From positions 158,600 to 222,599 of the forward strand of contig NW_001798977.1 in the NCBI RefSeq assembly GCF_000165425.1: 64,000 bases of DNA. The letters are read 5' to 3'. Every line of letters begins with the position of its first letter. Position 1 is the first letter of the stretch. Source of the stretch: Paramecium tetraurelia. Lineage: Eukaryota > Ciliophora > Oligohymenophorea > Peniculida > Parameciidae. A model generated the notes under the pieces. That model saw only the letters and a list, made by a program, of their open reading frames with translations, made no database searches and was not told the origin of the DNA. The position numbers were made by a program, and so were the translations under genes. Positions 1 through 13,789 of the stretch are shown piece by piece.

Positions 1-87
1 AAACAATCCTCTAAAATATGTCAATCATAAAATTATTAAAATACTACAATGATTATATTATTAATTAATATTAGAGATATATTTTGA

Positions 88-3000
88 ATGAAAAATTTAG
101 AAAATTAATACAAACAGGAATATCCTAATTTAATTTCATGCTTTAAAAGAAACACATATCAACTACCCTTAATAAAAGCAGATTTACAAGACAAAATAGA
201 TGAATAATTTGATTAAGTGCAAATAGAAAATGAATACACAATTGATACAAATCTGCAGATTGAATAAGCAGAAATCTTTAAATGCTTTAATCCTGAAGCT
301 CTTAATGAAGCATTGTTTTAAAATGCCACAATCTTAAGAAAATTCGGCAGAATAAGATCCTTGATATCTCGAGGCTAGTATTTGGCAGTAGGAAGTAATT
401 TGGGCGCAGTGCTTAATTTTTATATTGGGGCTGATCCTCCCAATAAATCGTATACAGAAATGAAAAGTCAATTGCTTTATGCTGCAGAAATATGTTAGAC
501 AGAACATGGTAGTGTAAACTAATTAAGTTTTAATCTATCTTAATCACAACTCGCTGTTGGTTTTGACAACGGAGTCATAGGAATATATGATTTGATTAAT
601 ATGAAACATTTGAAATGGGTTAAAGTACACCAGATTAGAATAGTTTCGTTGGGATATGTTAATGAAAACACATTTGTTTCAGGCGATGAATAAGGCAATT
701 GTTTCATAACTAGATGTGCTAAAGGAAGAATATTTTATGATTTGGACTCCCAATTCATTGTAAAGTCACAACCAATGTCCATTATTAGGTCAATTCCTGT
801 CAAATGCAAACCATTATTTAATTTTCCTGAATATACTATTGTTGCTTTAGGTAATGGATACAAATGTTGGGTCTTAAGGATTCAAGATTCTAATGTCACT
901 CAATTCACTATATTGGCAGATTTCTAAAATGATGCCCCTGAAAATAATTAATGCATATTAGAATGGGATATTCTTAAACTTGAAGATAAAGATAGATTAG
1001 TATTAGGAATTTCTTGGACCAATTAAACGAAATCTTTTATATTTTAAGGATCCGAATATGTGGAAGGTAAAATTAGAGCGAATTTTAAGTTATTGAAAGA
1101 AATCAAGATGCCTGCTAATGTAAAATTTCTTCACATTATTAGTTTATATATATGAATTCTATTTATAATGATTTAGTGTTGTTATTAACCGAAAAGGGGG
1201 CAGTGTATACAAGCAACTTTACTAATTATAAGACTTAGAAAATTATGTAAATGTAATAGTTTGAGCCCTTGCCTCTTATGTATTGGAAAGATAATAAATA
1301 TGAGAGTTAATTTAATGTATGTATATCGAACAATGAAATCCTCTAAGAAATCTATATTTTAACAAGTCAAAATGTTACAGTATTAAAATACTATAAATTT
1401 GAAGATAAGATAAGACATTTTATGGAAAATTAATAATTTTTATTATGTTTTTAGTTGATATTATGCATACACAAAAAGGTTTTTATGGAATTCGATAGAT
1501 CGAAGCTACTATTATTTGTGTAATAGATCATTGATTTGTATAGCAAACAGATAGCCAAATTGTAAATTAGTGGCAAAACAGAAGAAGCATAGAAAAGAGG
1601 AATTTCTTTAGTTAAATTCATAATTGATATCGGAGCTGAACAATACTTAAATTCTATATGTGATTTGCTTTCAAAAACATTGAATGATGATTCAAAATTC
1701 TTTTTGAGTATTGTCGAATCCTTTATTATTAATAAATAGTTCAAATTCATTCCAGATGAAATTTTATTAAAGCTTATTTCTTTGCTAAAAGGACAGAAAG
1801 CAAAGGTCTTCTTGCTCCTCAATTAATTAGATCTAAATAGAGTTAATTACTCAATTTATTTATAAGCTTGTTTGGAGAGCTAATTATTTTCTCCTATGAT
1901 TTATTTATGTACTCATTCAGCTAAGAATGAATTTTTAACTCCATTATTTTAGATATGGAACTATAGCATGAAGCAATCATAATTAGAAAACTTTGAAGAA
2001 GAAATCTTAAGTGTTAGGAAAGTGATTTCATTTATAGAATATATTCTCTAGGGGAAATTATAGGATGGTTAATAAATACCTATAGTTACTTTGAAAGTAA
2101 GAAAATTTGAACAATTATGTAGAGCACGATTGATATGATGATTGTATGGATTTTTGAAGAAAATAATCTAAGGAGAATGATATGGGTAGATCCCTATGGG
2201 GCATTTTATATCTTGTATTAAATTATGTCAACTACAAAATTATATTAAATTGAGTTAGAACATTCCAAAAATATGTATTAATTTGATATATTAAAGGAAT
2301 GTGATTTAAAAAGTAATGAAAATGTTTATGAATCCCACATACCGCTGGAAATTTTAATAATAAGAATTTGAAGTTCAATAGTAGTTTAATGATATAAGCG
2401 GATACGAAAATTACGATGTTCAAACTGCCTATTCATTTTTTATCATTAAGTTAATCTTTATTTTAAAATTTGAAGTGGAATTTGATATAATGATGGATAT
2501 ACTGATGTTTTGCACATTTAATAAGTCGTTCCTTTTCTATATTGATTATAGATCATATGCGGAAGTGATAGACAAAAATGAATTAGCTTAATTAGAATAA
2601 CATCAAAGTCATTCAGAGATTATCGAGTATTTTCAGTAAAGATTGATGCTTAAGTTGGTCGATATTTTAGTTAATAAAATCTAAACACCAAAACATAAAG
2701 AGTAGATAGAAATTTTAAACGGATTTACGGATCTAAAGTAAATACCTTTGATTTAAGCATATCTCTACTATTATCTAGGGGAGTATCAAACGCCTGTATC
2801 TATTTATTTGAGATCAAATAATATTTTAGTATAAAAGTAAGTATTCAAATATTTGTATGATACTCTAATTTTGATGGTATAGATTATTATCTATTAAAGC
2901 ATGGCAAAGAAACATATGCATAACTAAATGGGATTATTGTATCAAAATTGCAAGATCTGCTACATTTAGATATCTAAAGGACTAGGGAATTGATCTGTTA

Positions 3001-4109
3001 ATTTTAAAAAGATAATGAACTCTTAGTTATAGAGAAATTAGGCCAGAATAAAAAGTTATAATTAAAGTACATTGAAACAGTAATTAACAAGGATATGAAT
3101 TCAGAATTTGGTTTGAGTAATATACTTTTGATTAAGCATATTGAAGTATCTTCATTATTTGTTATAATATTAATAGCTTTTGTGCGAGTTGGAACCAGAA
3201 AGAGTATTAATATAATTGTAGAAAATTCATTACCCTTTGGAAGAGGTCTTGGAAATTTGTAAGAAATTTTAGAACATTGAATCATCTGCTTATGTGTATT
3301 GTAGATTAGGATTTATTGGAGATGCAGTATAATTGTAAATTGTGATTTTAAAAAATTTGATATCTAAAGTAGTTGCTAAATAGAGGAATGTTGATAATGT
3401 TGAATAACGTGAGTATGATGAAATAGAAAAAAAAATGAATGAGATTTCAGAAATATGTCAATTCCATTCAGACAACCCAGAAAAAAGTTGGTATTATTTT
3501 TTAGATAATCTAATCGAGTTAAATAATTAGATTGCAGAAGTTAAATTGAATAAAATTTTGGTGAAAAAAATTGGACAACTATTTGAAGTAATCAGTTATT
3601 ATATATAATAGGATATATCAACTCATACTCCTTTAGATTTGTTTGAATAACAATTAGGTACTAAATATAGCAGCATAAATATTAAGGAATATAAAGGGAA
3701 CTTTATTAAGATGGTTAATACTTTCTCTTATCAACACTATTTCATTTAAAATGCAAAATTTATGATTCAACGCTTTTTTAATTTGGAATCACAGAACTTT
3801 TTGAGATCTCATCTCCAAGGATATTTTACTATGAATTATTGTGATATTTGCAATGAGTAAATTGAGAATAAAGGATACAAGTATTTGTGTGGCCATTTTA
3901 TTCATGTTGAATGTAAATAGAAAGATCATTAGATATGTTCAAAATGTTTATAATCAGAAAGGTTCTTTTTGGAATACACTAGTCAAAAGTAAAAGTTGAA
4001 AATTAGTAGGATGAAAAATGATGAATAAATTAAATAAGCTGATCCTAAACATTTAAGTAAATAAATTCAATTATAAAACAGATCCTTAAACATAAAGATA
4101 GAAAGATGA
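88..4109 (+). CDS. VPS8: VPS8-like CORVET tethering subunit
   Basis: Large protein of roughly 1,300 residues. The N-terminal third carries WD40-like blades (LAVGSNLGAV, LAVGFDNGVIGIYD, VSGDEQGNCF). The middle resembles the Vps8 core, with a long helical stretch and the segment PDEILLKLISLL. The C-terminus holds a RING-type finger (CDIC, then CGHFIHVEC, then CSKC) read from 3840. VPS8 proteins are subunits of the CORVET complex that tethers early endosomes, and this domain order matches. The ATG at 88 is preceded directly by an in-frame TGA. Introns seen include 1120-1142 (23 nt) and about 2096-2121. At least one more frame change near 2340 was not resolved, so internal exon borders are incomplete. 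The stop is TGA at 4107. Domain order supports VPS8 over other RING/WD40 proteins. Confidence 0.82.
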
Positions 4110-4266
4110 GAAGTAAGAAACAATAATGAACAATTCAGCTAAACTTTCTTTATTTGATATAAAAAGGGATTAGAAATATGATTTGAGAATGGAATAAGAT
4201 ATTAATAAATTAATGAGAGAGAATATTTGATTATTAAATATTTAAATTATATATTATAAATTCAAT

Positions 4267-6027
<1,761 letters not shown>

Positions 6028-6065
6028 AATTTAATAAATTTAATTATAATTAAAAAAAATACTTA

Positions 6066-7230
6066 TCAATTATTATTTGTTTTTTTAGATTGAACTAATC
6101 TTTTAAGTTCCTTTATTTTATTTAAAGTATCTTCCGATTATGATATACATTTATTACCCCTATCTTTAACCCAAGTTTCTTTTTCTATTTTCTCAACTTA
6201 TTTTGTTAAATTTGATATTTTATTGTTGTGAATTTCGTGAAGTTTATTTAAATTATCCTCTTCACAAAATTTATCTAATCTTATTGTGGATTAAATCTAA
6301 TTCATATTTATGTCCATTTTTTATTCTTAAAATTATTTAATAATATTTTGAATCCCATTAAAGACTTTATAGGACTGATCCAATTATGGTTTACGATCTA
6401 ATTTTCTTTCTTTGCTTAAATATTATGGAGAGATCTAATTCTTACAGTTTTCTTAAATAATATATTAATTTACAGAGCTATTAGATTAATTTTAAAGAAA
6501 AGTCTCTTTCAGATTTCAATTGTGACGATACTTGATCGATGGTCGGCAAGATAGAATCAATGAATAGGCAATTTTCTTTTAGTAATTTCTTTAATTTCTT
6601 TACTTAAAGTAAGATTTAATGTCCAATTAGACCAGTCAATATTTTAATTATTTGTATTGGTATGTTTAGATTCTATAAGTTTTCAAATTGATAATTTGAT
6701 ATTATAAACATATCATTACAATCGTTAATACAGGGTCTATCTTCAATCAACAATCTTTTAGGGTCCAAATAAAAGGTTTTCAATTACTTGGTAGGAAATA
6801 AATTTAGGAATTATGCCCTTAAAGCAAATTCACTGATATATCGAAGAAAAATAAAGATTCTTTAATCCATCATAACTTTGGTTATTAAAAAGTTCTTTGG
6901 TATTTTATTAGAATTCTTTAAAAATTTAGCAATTTCCTACTTATAAACTGATTATTCAATCTAAGTTCTAGGAGGGTACCTTTTTATAATTCATTTGATA
7001 AATTACAAAGTCTTGAATGAATTGATAAATGAGTCATCATCAAACAATTTAGATACGAAGAAGTGAATAATGCTGATTGTTAATTTAGGATGTGCCTTCA
7101 TATTTTCAATTGTTAACTATTCAATGTTTAATCGAAAAGTAGTATTTGCTTCTTTGATATCATAATTCAATAATCTAAGATTATTAACAATTAATTCTTG
7201 GTCTGTAGGATGATCTTTAAAATAATGCAT
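6066..7230 (-). CDS. HAUS6-like augmin subunit (tentative)
   Basis: About 368 residues after removing introns of 27 and 31 nt, an exact reading frame. The N-terminal half has the order seen in the HAUS6 (FAM29A) N-terminal family: a helical start, IIHFFVSKLF, then a YPPRT segment, then FLRYISEFALR. The C-terminal half is coiled-coil-like and charged. HAUS6 belongs to augmin, the complex that recruits gamma-tubulin to existing microtubules. The assignment rests on my recall of the family pattern, not on an alignment, so it is tentative. It lies 62 bp downstream of SKP1 on the same strand. Confidence 0.45.
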
Positions 7231-7292
7231 TTTAAATTCGAATTTGAATAATTTATTTATACTTATTTATTTCTTAAAAAATAAACTCTAAT

Positions 7293-7820
7293 TCATTCTT
7301 TCAACCATTTATTTTCCATAGAAATTCTCTCTAATTGTTCCTTACTTTAATCCTATTAAATATTAAACATTTATCGGATTGCTCCTGTGTCCATGTCTAT
7401 ATAATTTAGAATCATTTCTTACATTATAATTTATTGGCTAAGGATGCACATGTGATTTTCATCAATTAATTGTATTGTAAATGATTGCAGGTTTGGATTA
7501 ACTATTATTATTTATTTAAGCATAGTTTTTCAAGCATCTGATAATCCTTTTTGTCGATAAAATTTTAGAAGTTAGATTATTTGTTTAGTGGTGCCTTGAT
7601 TTCTATTTCCTTTTCATGTTTATGGTTCTCATAGAAGGCAAAGACTATTTCCAAAATATCAAAAGGAAAATCAATAATTATTTCACCGTTCTCTGATTTG
7701 TCATAAGCCTCTTTCAAAATAGGAGATTCAAGGATTATGCTTTTATCTACCTGAATACAAGCAATTTAATACATATAGATTTTCATTAGCCAAAGTGGTT
7801 ATTTTAATTTTGCTATCCAT
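7293..7820 (-). CDS. SKP1: SKP1 homologue (SCF ubiquitin ligase adaptor)
   Basis: 159 residues after removing introns of 22 and 26 nt, the normal SKP1 length. The N-terminal BTB/POZ-like half has SIILESPILKEA and EIIIDFPFDILEIVFAFYE. The C-terminal helices carry LIQTCNHL, ITCASLANKLQ, IRQMFNI and ENKWL, which correspond to the F-box-binding end of SKP1 (L..TC..VA, IR..FNI, EN.W). SKP1 links F-box proteins to cullin-1. A protein with an F-box-like N-terminus is encoded about 6 kb away, but there is no sign that the two are linked. The start ATG is followed by DSKIKITTL, matching the beta strand that opens the fold. Confidence 0.85.
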
Positions 7821-7901
7821 CTGATTTTTAATAATTTATATTAATTTAATTAATAAATTTAGAGTATATTTTGAATTGAGTAAAAAAACAAAACAGAATC
7901 A

Positions 7902-9166
7902 TCATTAGGGCTATTATTAGTACTTATTCAATTTTTAATAATTTGCATTAATTGTATTGGCTTTCATTTCTTGTAATCTGAGGATATCTCTAACCTTCTT
8001 TTGGACTGAGGGTTGTTACTTCAATTTAGTTTATAACTTTTATGAACTCAAATACAATTGATCTAGTAAGGCTTCAGTGATAGAAGCATTTGATAAATCC
8101 AATATATCATCTTCTTCTTTATCCACTTAATTAAATGAGAATATTCTATTATGTTTAACAACTCCATTAAGTTTTGAATGAATTTATTATTTCCTAAAGA
8201 ATTTTTTAGTTTTTACACTATTAGATATCCTTGGATTTGCAATTTCATTAATCTTATTGATCAAATGATATTCTTTTTAGCGTTATTATTGTTAGGATTA
8301 AAGCGGATTTGACAATCTTTGCATAGGTTTATTTACATTCAACCCGAATGATTTAGAACTCAAACTTGAATTATAAAAAGTACTTTAGCTCTTTGAAGGT
8401 TTCCATCTAATTATTTTCCTTTATTTTGTTTCCTCTTAAAATTACTCAAATAATTATTTTTTATTTAGATAAGTCAATAATAATTGATTATATTGTTAAT
8501 CTGTCAATTTAGCAGTATTAGGAAGATTTTGATGGTAAATGTAAATATATTCATCTGATTGATTTTATAAATATCCCTATAGAGAATAATGATAGTGTTT
8601 GGGTGAGATGAAACAAGATTGATTCTATTTTTATTGTTTTTCTTTAATAATTGTCATAGTTCTTAATTGATGATTTTTTAGATCATCTGTGATAATAGAT
8701 TAATGAGCCTATTAATTCTATATTTTGAGTCCCAATTCTATCCTACTGATAATTTTTGATTAATAATTAGTATCCATCTATTTTCGTAACTAGATATTTT
8801 AACGAATCACCTCTATAATTAATTTAACAATACTTCTGCCAATTTATGCCATCGTTGTCTAGCTTTATCAATTGCTGCCTATTTTTTCAAATGTAAAGTA
8901 AAATCTTGATGTCTATTTCTTGTTTTTGTAATAACTTAGACTCCTTAATCCTAATGAGAGGGAAAGCATTTAAATTTCACGAATTCTTTTTCATTAATAT
9001 TTCCACTAAGAAAATTAAAGAATGAGGAGCGAATTTTGGGATTCTTAGGTATTGAAATTTATTCCAAAGGAGTATAATTGAGAAGTTCATCAGGAACTTT
9101 TAATTTTACATTCACTTTCTTTTTATCTGTTGGTGTCAAACATAGGGGGCTATCACTATTAGACAT
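7902..9166 (-). CDS. hypothetical basic, Gln-rich protein
   Basis: 404 residues after removing introns of 21 nt (starting GTGATTCG) and 29 nt (starting GTAGGATAG), an exact frame. The protein is Ser/Gln/Lys rich with no recognised domain. The N-terminus contains NPKIRSSFFNFL, and a basic centre is followed by a short acidic patch (DKEEDDILDL) and a helical C-terminus. The even codon use and clean ends (ATG 9166, TGA 7904) argue that it is a real gene. I cannot propose a function. Confidence 0.65.
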
Positions 9167-9424
9167 TAATGTTATAATTTTATAATGAATTTTATTTCAT
9201 ATATATATTCCTTATATTTAATAATCTTTATATTATGAAATTAAACATTTTTTGGAACTTCATTTTGTGTTTTAGAGGGAAATAAATAAATCTACTTATT
9301 TTTTAAATGATATTAATCTCAGATACAATAGTCAAACAATATGTATATTGTAATTAGCTGTAATATTTATTGTAATGACTATTAAATATATTAATCTTGT
9401 CATTTTTCTGATATCTATCAGCAT

Positions 9425-9756
9425 TCATTCATATATCAAATAAATCATTTAGGTCTTATTCAACAATAAGCTTAAGTAGTTCATTTCTACTTTAGGATTT
9501 TTTTTTAGATATTCTTCTCTAACAAATATCATATTGTTTTTACTCTTTTCATGTTTAGTAATCTCTAATTTACATTGACTCTTCTATTTAAGAGTAATAC
9601 TCCAGTAGATTCTTGTGAATTATGAATTAAAATACAATTCTAAGCAGCAATTTATGCCAAAAAATTTGGATGAGTGAGTGCTTGTGGTTATTCCTGTTGT
9701 GGAATTGTGTCATTTGAATCTGAATCAATTGACTCGTTTTAATTGATTAATTTCAT
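9425..9756 (-). CDS. small hypothetical protein, two very short introns
   Basis: 96 residues if introns of 24 nt and 17 nt are removed, which gives an exact frame to TGA at 9427. The N-terminus is acidic and polar (NESIDSDSND), and the C-terminal part is basic then hydrophobic (KNPKVEMNYLSLLL). No family is recognised. The 17-nt intron (9584-9600, GTATTAC...AATAG) is shorter than usual, so the model is provisional. Confidence 0.4.
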
Positions 9757-10212
9757 ATATATATAAAGTAGTATTTATGGAAATTAAATGCAATAATAAA
9801 TATTTTGGGATTTTATAAACATACATATTCAGATTATAGCAATTTATTATTCTGAAAATGAAAGTAATTAGGTTTGAGTATAATTTTTGGTGTATACAAA
9901 GATTTATTATTATAAATTAAATATTAAATATTAACAGCTAATTCTTAGTGAATAAAGTTCAATTTAATTTAAATTAAAATCACTAAGAAAGTAGTAACAT
10001 AGAAGGGTAAAGGGAGGCAAATAGATGTAATCTGAGTAGAAATTTGAGTTAATGGAGGTAGATTCGATAAGGAGGAAGTGATTTTGATTCATGAATTGGA
10101 AAATTACCAGCCTACAAAATCTGCTGGATTATGTGAACAGCAATAAATTATCAATAAAGATTAATAATGACAAAATTTAAGTTTTTTATTTAAAATTAAC
10201 TGAAAATTAATA
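9757..10212. other. intergenic, no gene seen
   Basis: About 455 bp of AT-rich sequence between two minus-strand genes. No frame of useful length was found on either strand when read with TAA/TAG as glutamine. A purine-rich stretch at about 9995-10080 contains several TGA codons in every frame. Confidence 0.5.
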
Positions 10213-10665
10213 TCATAAAAGTTTTAAGTCACTAAGTGCTATTGCTTAGAGTTATCTAGTCCGTAAAAGTTCATGTTTACGTCCATCTGCTTTTGCAATT
10301 CTTGTTTTGAATTTTTCTGATTAATTTGGATGAGCTCTTGATAAATGTCCTCCAAGTGCTTTGTGTGATTCGAATGATTTAGAGCATAGATGGCATATAG
10401 GAGCATTTTTTGAAGTCTATTTCTATTTTTTTATGGGTTTATCGCTTATTTATGGAGGAATGTCTTAGGTAATTTTGCCATCCAATTTAATGAAGCCTAG
10501 AGTAGCCTAATGTTGTGGGTTGAATATTTAAAATTTCTAAATTTTCTAGTTTGTATTGTCATAGGAATTGTATCGATGAGTTTGAGAGAATGCATAATCA
10601 TCAAGATCAAAAAGGTCAGAGATAGTATTGTTCTCTTCTTCGTATAGTGTTAGCTTATTATTCAT
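10213..10665 (-). CDS. single C2H2 zinc finger with KALGGH motif
   Basis: 150 residues in one uninterrupted frame. One C2H2 finger lies at residues 91-112 with spacing C-X2-C-X12-H-X4-H. Its helix reads SFESHKALGGHLSRAH, very close to the QALGGH helix of plant EPF/SUPERMAN-type fingers. Upstream is an acidic start (EEENNTISDLFDLDD) and a Gln-rich linker. Downstream is a basic tail (KTRIAKADGRKHELLRTRQ) that could bind nucleic acid. The protein is probably a DNA-binding regulator, inferred from the finger only. The bulk of such fingers are known from plants, so the motif here is notable. Confidence 0.8.
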
Positions 10666-10804
10666 TGTTATTATTATTAATTTAGATATCGATAATATTA
10701 TCTACCTTATAAAATAAAATTATAAGATACAATTAATTATTAATGTATTATTCAATATAAGTTTTGATTTTAACAATTACTTATATTTAATTGATTAAGT
10801 ATTA

Positions 10805-12674
10805 ATGAATTTTGGGTACCAATTCTAAAATAGATAGTTAATTCTAGACATTCGGGCAATCTTAAGATTTGATAAGAATTCTAAAACACAGTACACCAAC
10901 CTTAGAAGAATTGCTGAAGAGAGATGATTTTTTGAACGACTTGAAAGCAGGGGCGATGCATGCATTTATAGATTAGTAATTGTGATAACTAATATCAAAT
11001 CAGTATTCTAAAAAACAAGGACTTGATAGAAGAGATGATAGTACTTCTGACATCAACCACATGCTAAAGCAATTACCCTTTTATAATGAGCGAAATTTTT
11101 GAGCATTCGACACTAATAGAACATCTATTTGCTGGAAGACAACCCAAATAAGCAAGAATAGAGAAAAAGGTAAGAGATGCAACTTAAATAGACAACCCTT
11201 GAGTAATATTTGTCAGCCAATTAAGATACAATGGAGAGTCAAGAAGAGGCTGAGGAAAATTAAAGTTCAAGTAACACCATATTTGTATAGTAGTTAAATT
11301 TCTACCTGATACTACTGATATTCTTGGTGATTAGGATGCCTTTTACTTAATATAAAAGCTATTCTCTTTTCTTAAATGCTCAAATGTCAACGAGACTTAA
11401 ATTGGATACTTTGGAAAGGCATTGAATCTTATTTCCAAGAATTATTGCATTGAAGTAAATAATTAAATGATATTAATCAGTTTTGGAATTTCTCTAAGAT
11501 TTGTGGATCTATAATAAGTGATATAATCAGTCATTTGAAGTTTAAATAAATTCAAGAGTTCTTTGCAAAAGTTATAATAATGGACCACCCCTCTAGAAAG
11601 AACTTTAGTCATCATTTTAAATAAAGAAAAGATTTAGTTCAAGGTCTCTTCGAATGTTTGTTAGAATGGGAGGACAGCTTAAATGTAATACCTAATATTA
11701 TATAAATATCAGTTCCTTGAAAGTGTCTCTGAATTTTTGAATTGCATATTTCAATTCGGTGGTCATTTGTATGAACATATTAATGAAATGTTGGATCTTA
11801 TTATAAAACCTGCATTTTATTACGAAATCGCTGTATTTAGAATATATCATATTTGTAGTACAAATCAAAAGAATCTGCCGTTTATAAGTTATATTACCAT
11901 TCAATCTGTTTCTTAGGAATCCTCAACACTTAATTACTCACACAACAAAATGTATAATAATATCTACAAATCGACAATGTGCTCAAATAAATTACATAAT
12001 TAAATACTCAAATCCCATCCTTTTAATTAGCAATCTAATCCAATCTTGCAAATCTAGAACTATTCCAAAATCATTAATATGAAAATTACAAGTACCTCTT
12101 TGGAAATAATAACCTTATTGTGGTCAAATCCATAGATGTCATCATAAGGTTCCATAATTAAGAATTGATAGATCTCCTGTTCCAACACAAAGTCCTTGAC
12201 TATCTATTGGTATCTACTTGCTCTATTATTTTATAGCATTTAACATCCTTATTCCATTTGAACAATCAATTGCATTTTGCAGTGTTTTCCATTTTCAACT
12301 ATCTCATTATCTAAGATGTTCACAGAATCCTCACTTAGACTCAATTGCTGGAGTTTCTAAATGTTAAATTGACTTAATCTAAAAAGTATTGATTCATTTT
12401 TTATTAGAGTAATTCACAATAAGGTTCAATGGGGAGTTTAAAAAAGATTGGCTATTTACTACTGCCATCCTTAGCTAATGACGAATTAAACCAGCCATTA
12501 AAGACTCGACTACTTGAATTCAAACAACAAGAAGAGTCTTTCCTTTTGAATGTGGACCCTAAGGATTGCAAAGAGATTCCACCTGTTTCATTAAGCATTG
12601 ACAGACAAATAGAAATGATGCTTGATGAAAAGAATAATAACAATAATTAAAATTCAAATCAGCATCCCAATTGA
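10805..12674 (+). CDS. SAPS-domain protein (PP6/SIT4 phosphatase regulatory subunit)
   Basis: 557 residues after eight introns of 20-28 nt, an exact frame. The start region has the family signature: STPTLEELLKRDDFLNDL, then IDYILKNKDLIEEM, YPFIMSEIFEHSTLIEHLF and DAFYLIQKLFSFL. SAPS proteins hold Sit4/PP6-type phosphatases and direct them to substrates in growth and cell-cycle control. The remainder is all-helical (EFLNCIFQFGGHLYEHI, LHFAVFSIFNYL), as expected for the repeat-like SAPS fold. The first intron (about 22 nt) follows only four codons. The final intron border is uncertain by two bases. Family membership is well supported; the partner phosphatase is inferred. Confidence 0.8.
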
Positions 12675-12737
12675 AATTTTAATTTATCATAAACTAACAC
12701 ATTTATAATCATTTTTTAATAATAATAAATAACATTC

Positions 12738-13318
12738 ATGTTATACCAAAGAGTAAAATAAGTAATTATACTCACTAGGAACCTGAAGAAATCCTTGAAC
12801 CTTCAAAACCAAAGGTAGAGAATAGACTTCTTAAGTATGGCAAAAAGTACGAAGAGAAAAGGATGAAACTCAAAGAATCCATCTATAAAGAAATTATGCA
12901 AGATCGTCCCTTCATCCCAAATGTAAACTCCCAAAAAAGAATCAATCAAAGTGTAGTTGATAGACTTTATGAGTCTCCCCATTGTGGAAATAATTGTGGT
13001 TAAATTGAAAAACTAGTCAAAAAATCATCTGTTAGATATCCATTACAAGAAATAGTCCGACCAATTAGTTCATAAAATCCTTATCTGAACATCCCATCAT
13101 AATAATCACCTCTTAAGTAATCGCAATCTTAATTTTCACAGCAAGGCAAATTCTTAGAAAATACCTTCTCACACTCATAAAAAATAAAGCCTTTTCGTTA
13201 ATCTTCAGCAATAAAATTCAATAACAACTCTATTCATAAATAAAACAGTCAAAATAGCATCATCCAAATCAGCATGGATATTTTTCAAAGAAAGAAAAGA
13301 TCATAAAACATCTGTTGA
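12738..13318 (+). CDS. hypothetical ciliate protein with RPFIPNVN motif
   Basis: 184 residues after one 26-nt intron five codons in. The N-terminal part is charged and helical (LLKYGKKYEEKRMKLKESI), followed by DRPFIPNVN and a Ser/Gln-rich tail. The combination of a short charged repeat and 'F.P.IN' is frequent in ciliate proteins of unknown role, to my knowledge. The gene follows the SAPS gene after 63 bp on the same strand but has its own start. No function is proposed. Confidence 0.65.
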
Positions 13319-13346
13319 ATATAAATATTATTTTCAATATTACTAT

Positions 13347-13770
13347 TCATAATTGTTTACATTGAGTGATTTCAGCACTTTATTCTTAATTTGCCTAAAT
13401 CCACACTTGAATCTCATATTTCTCTTGTCTCTCCTTTCCCTTTAATGTTACATTGAACTGTTTTGATATACTATATATTTACATAATACAGCATCCCTTA
13501 AACCATCTAATTCTTTGAACCATCTAAACTTTCCCACTGTAGATCACTCAATTTGCAACTCTCAGCATAATGTTCTTATGCATACTAAAGTGCTTTATTA
13601 TAAGTCTTATTAGATTAATAAGTATATAATACATCAGAATTTGAATCTGTCGTAGGAAATACCCCTCCTACAAAATCATTATCATCATCACTAAATTTAT
13701 CATCCTAGGAAACCAATAACATTTCACACTGTATTGTTATAAAGATGACTAAAACGAATAAAACTTTCAT
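13347..13770 (-). CDS. cystatin-like secreted protein
   Basis: 132 residues after one 25-nt intron. The start is a clear signal peptide (MKVLFVLVIFITIQC). The mature part shows the cystatin (MEROPS I25) layout: a glycine pair near the N-terminus (VGGVF), a helix (KALQYAQEHYAES), the central QMVQGMLYYFNV strand matching the QVVAG loop and following strand, then KYEIQVWIQ. Cystatins inhibit papain-like cysteine proteases. The loop here reads QMVQG rather than QxVxG exactly, so inhibitory activity is inferred. Location would be secreted or in a phagosomal or lysosomal compartment. Confidence 0.7.
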
Positions 13771-13789
13771 TATAAATTATAATAATAAT

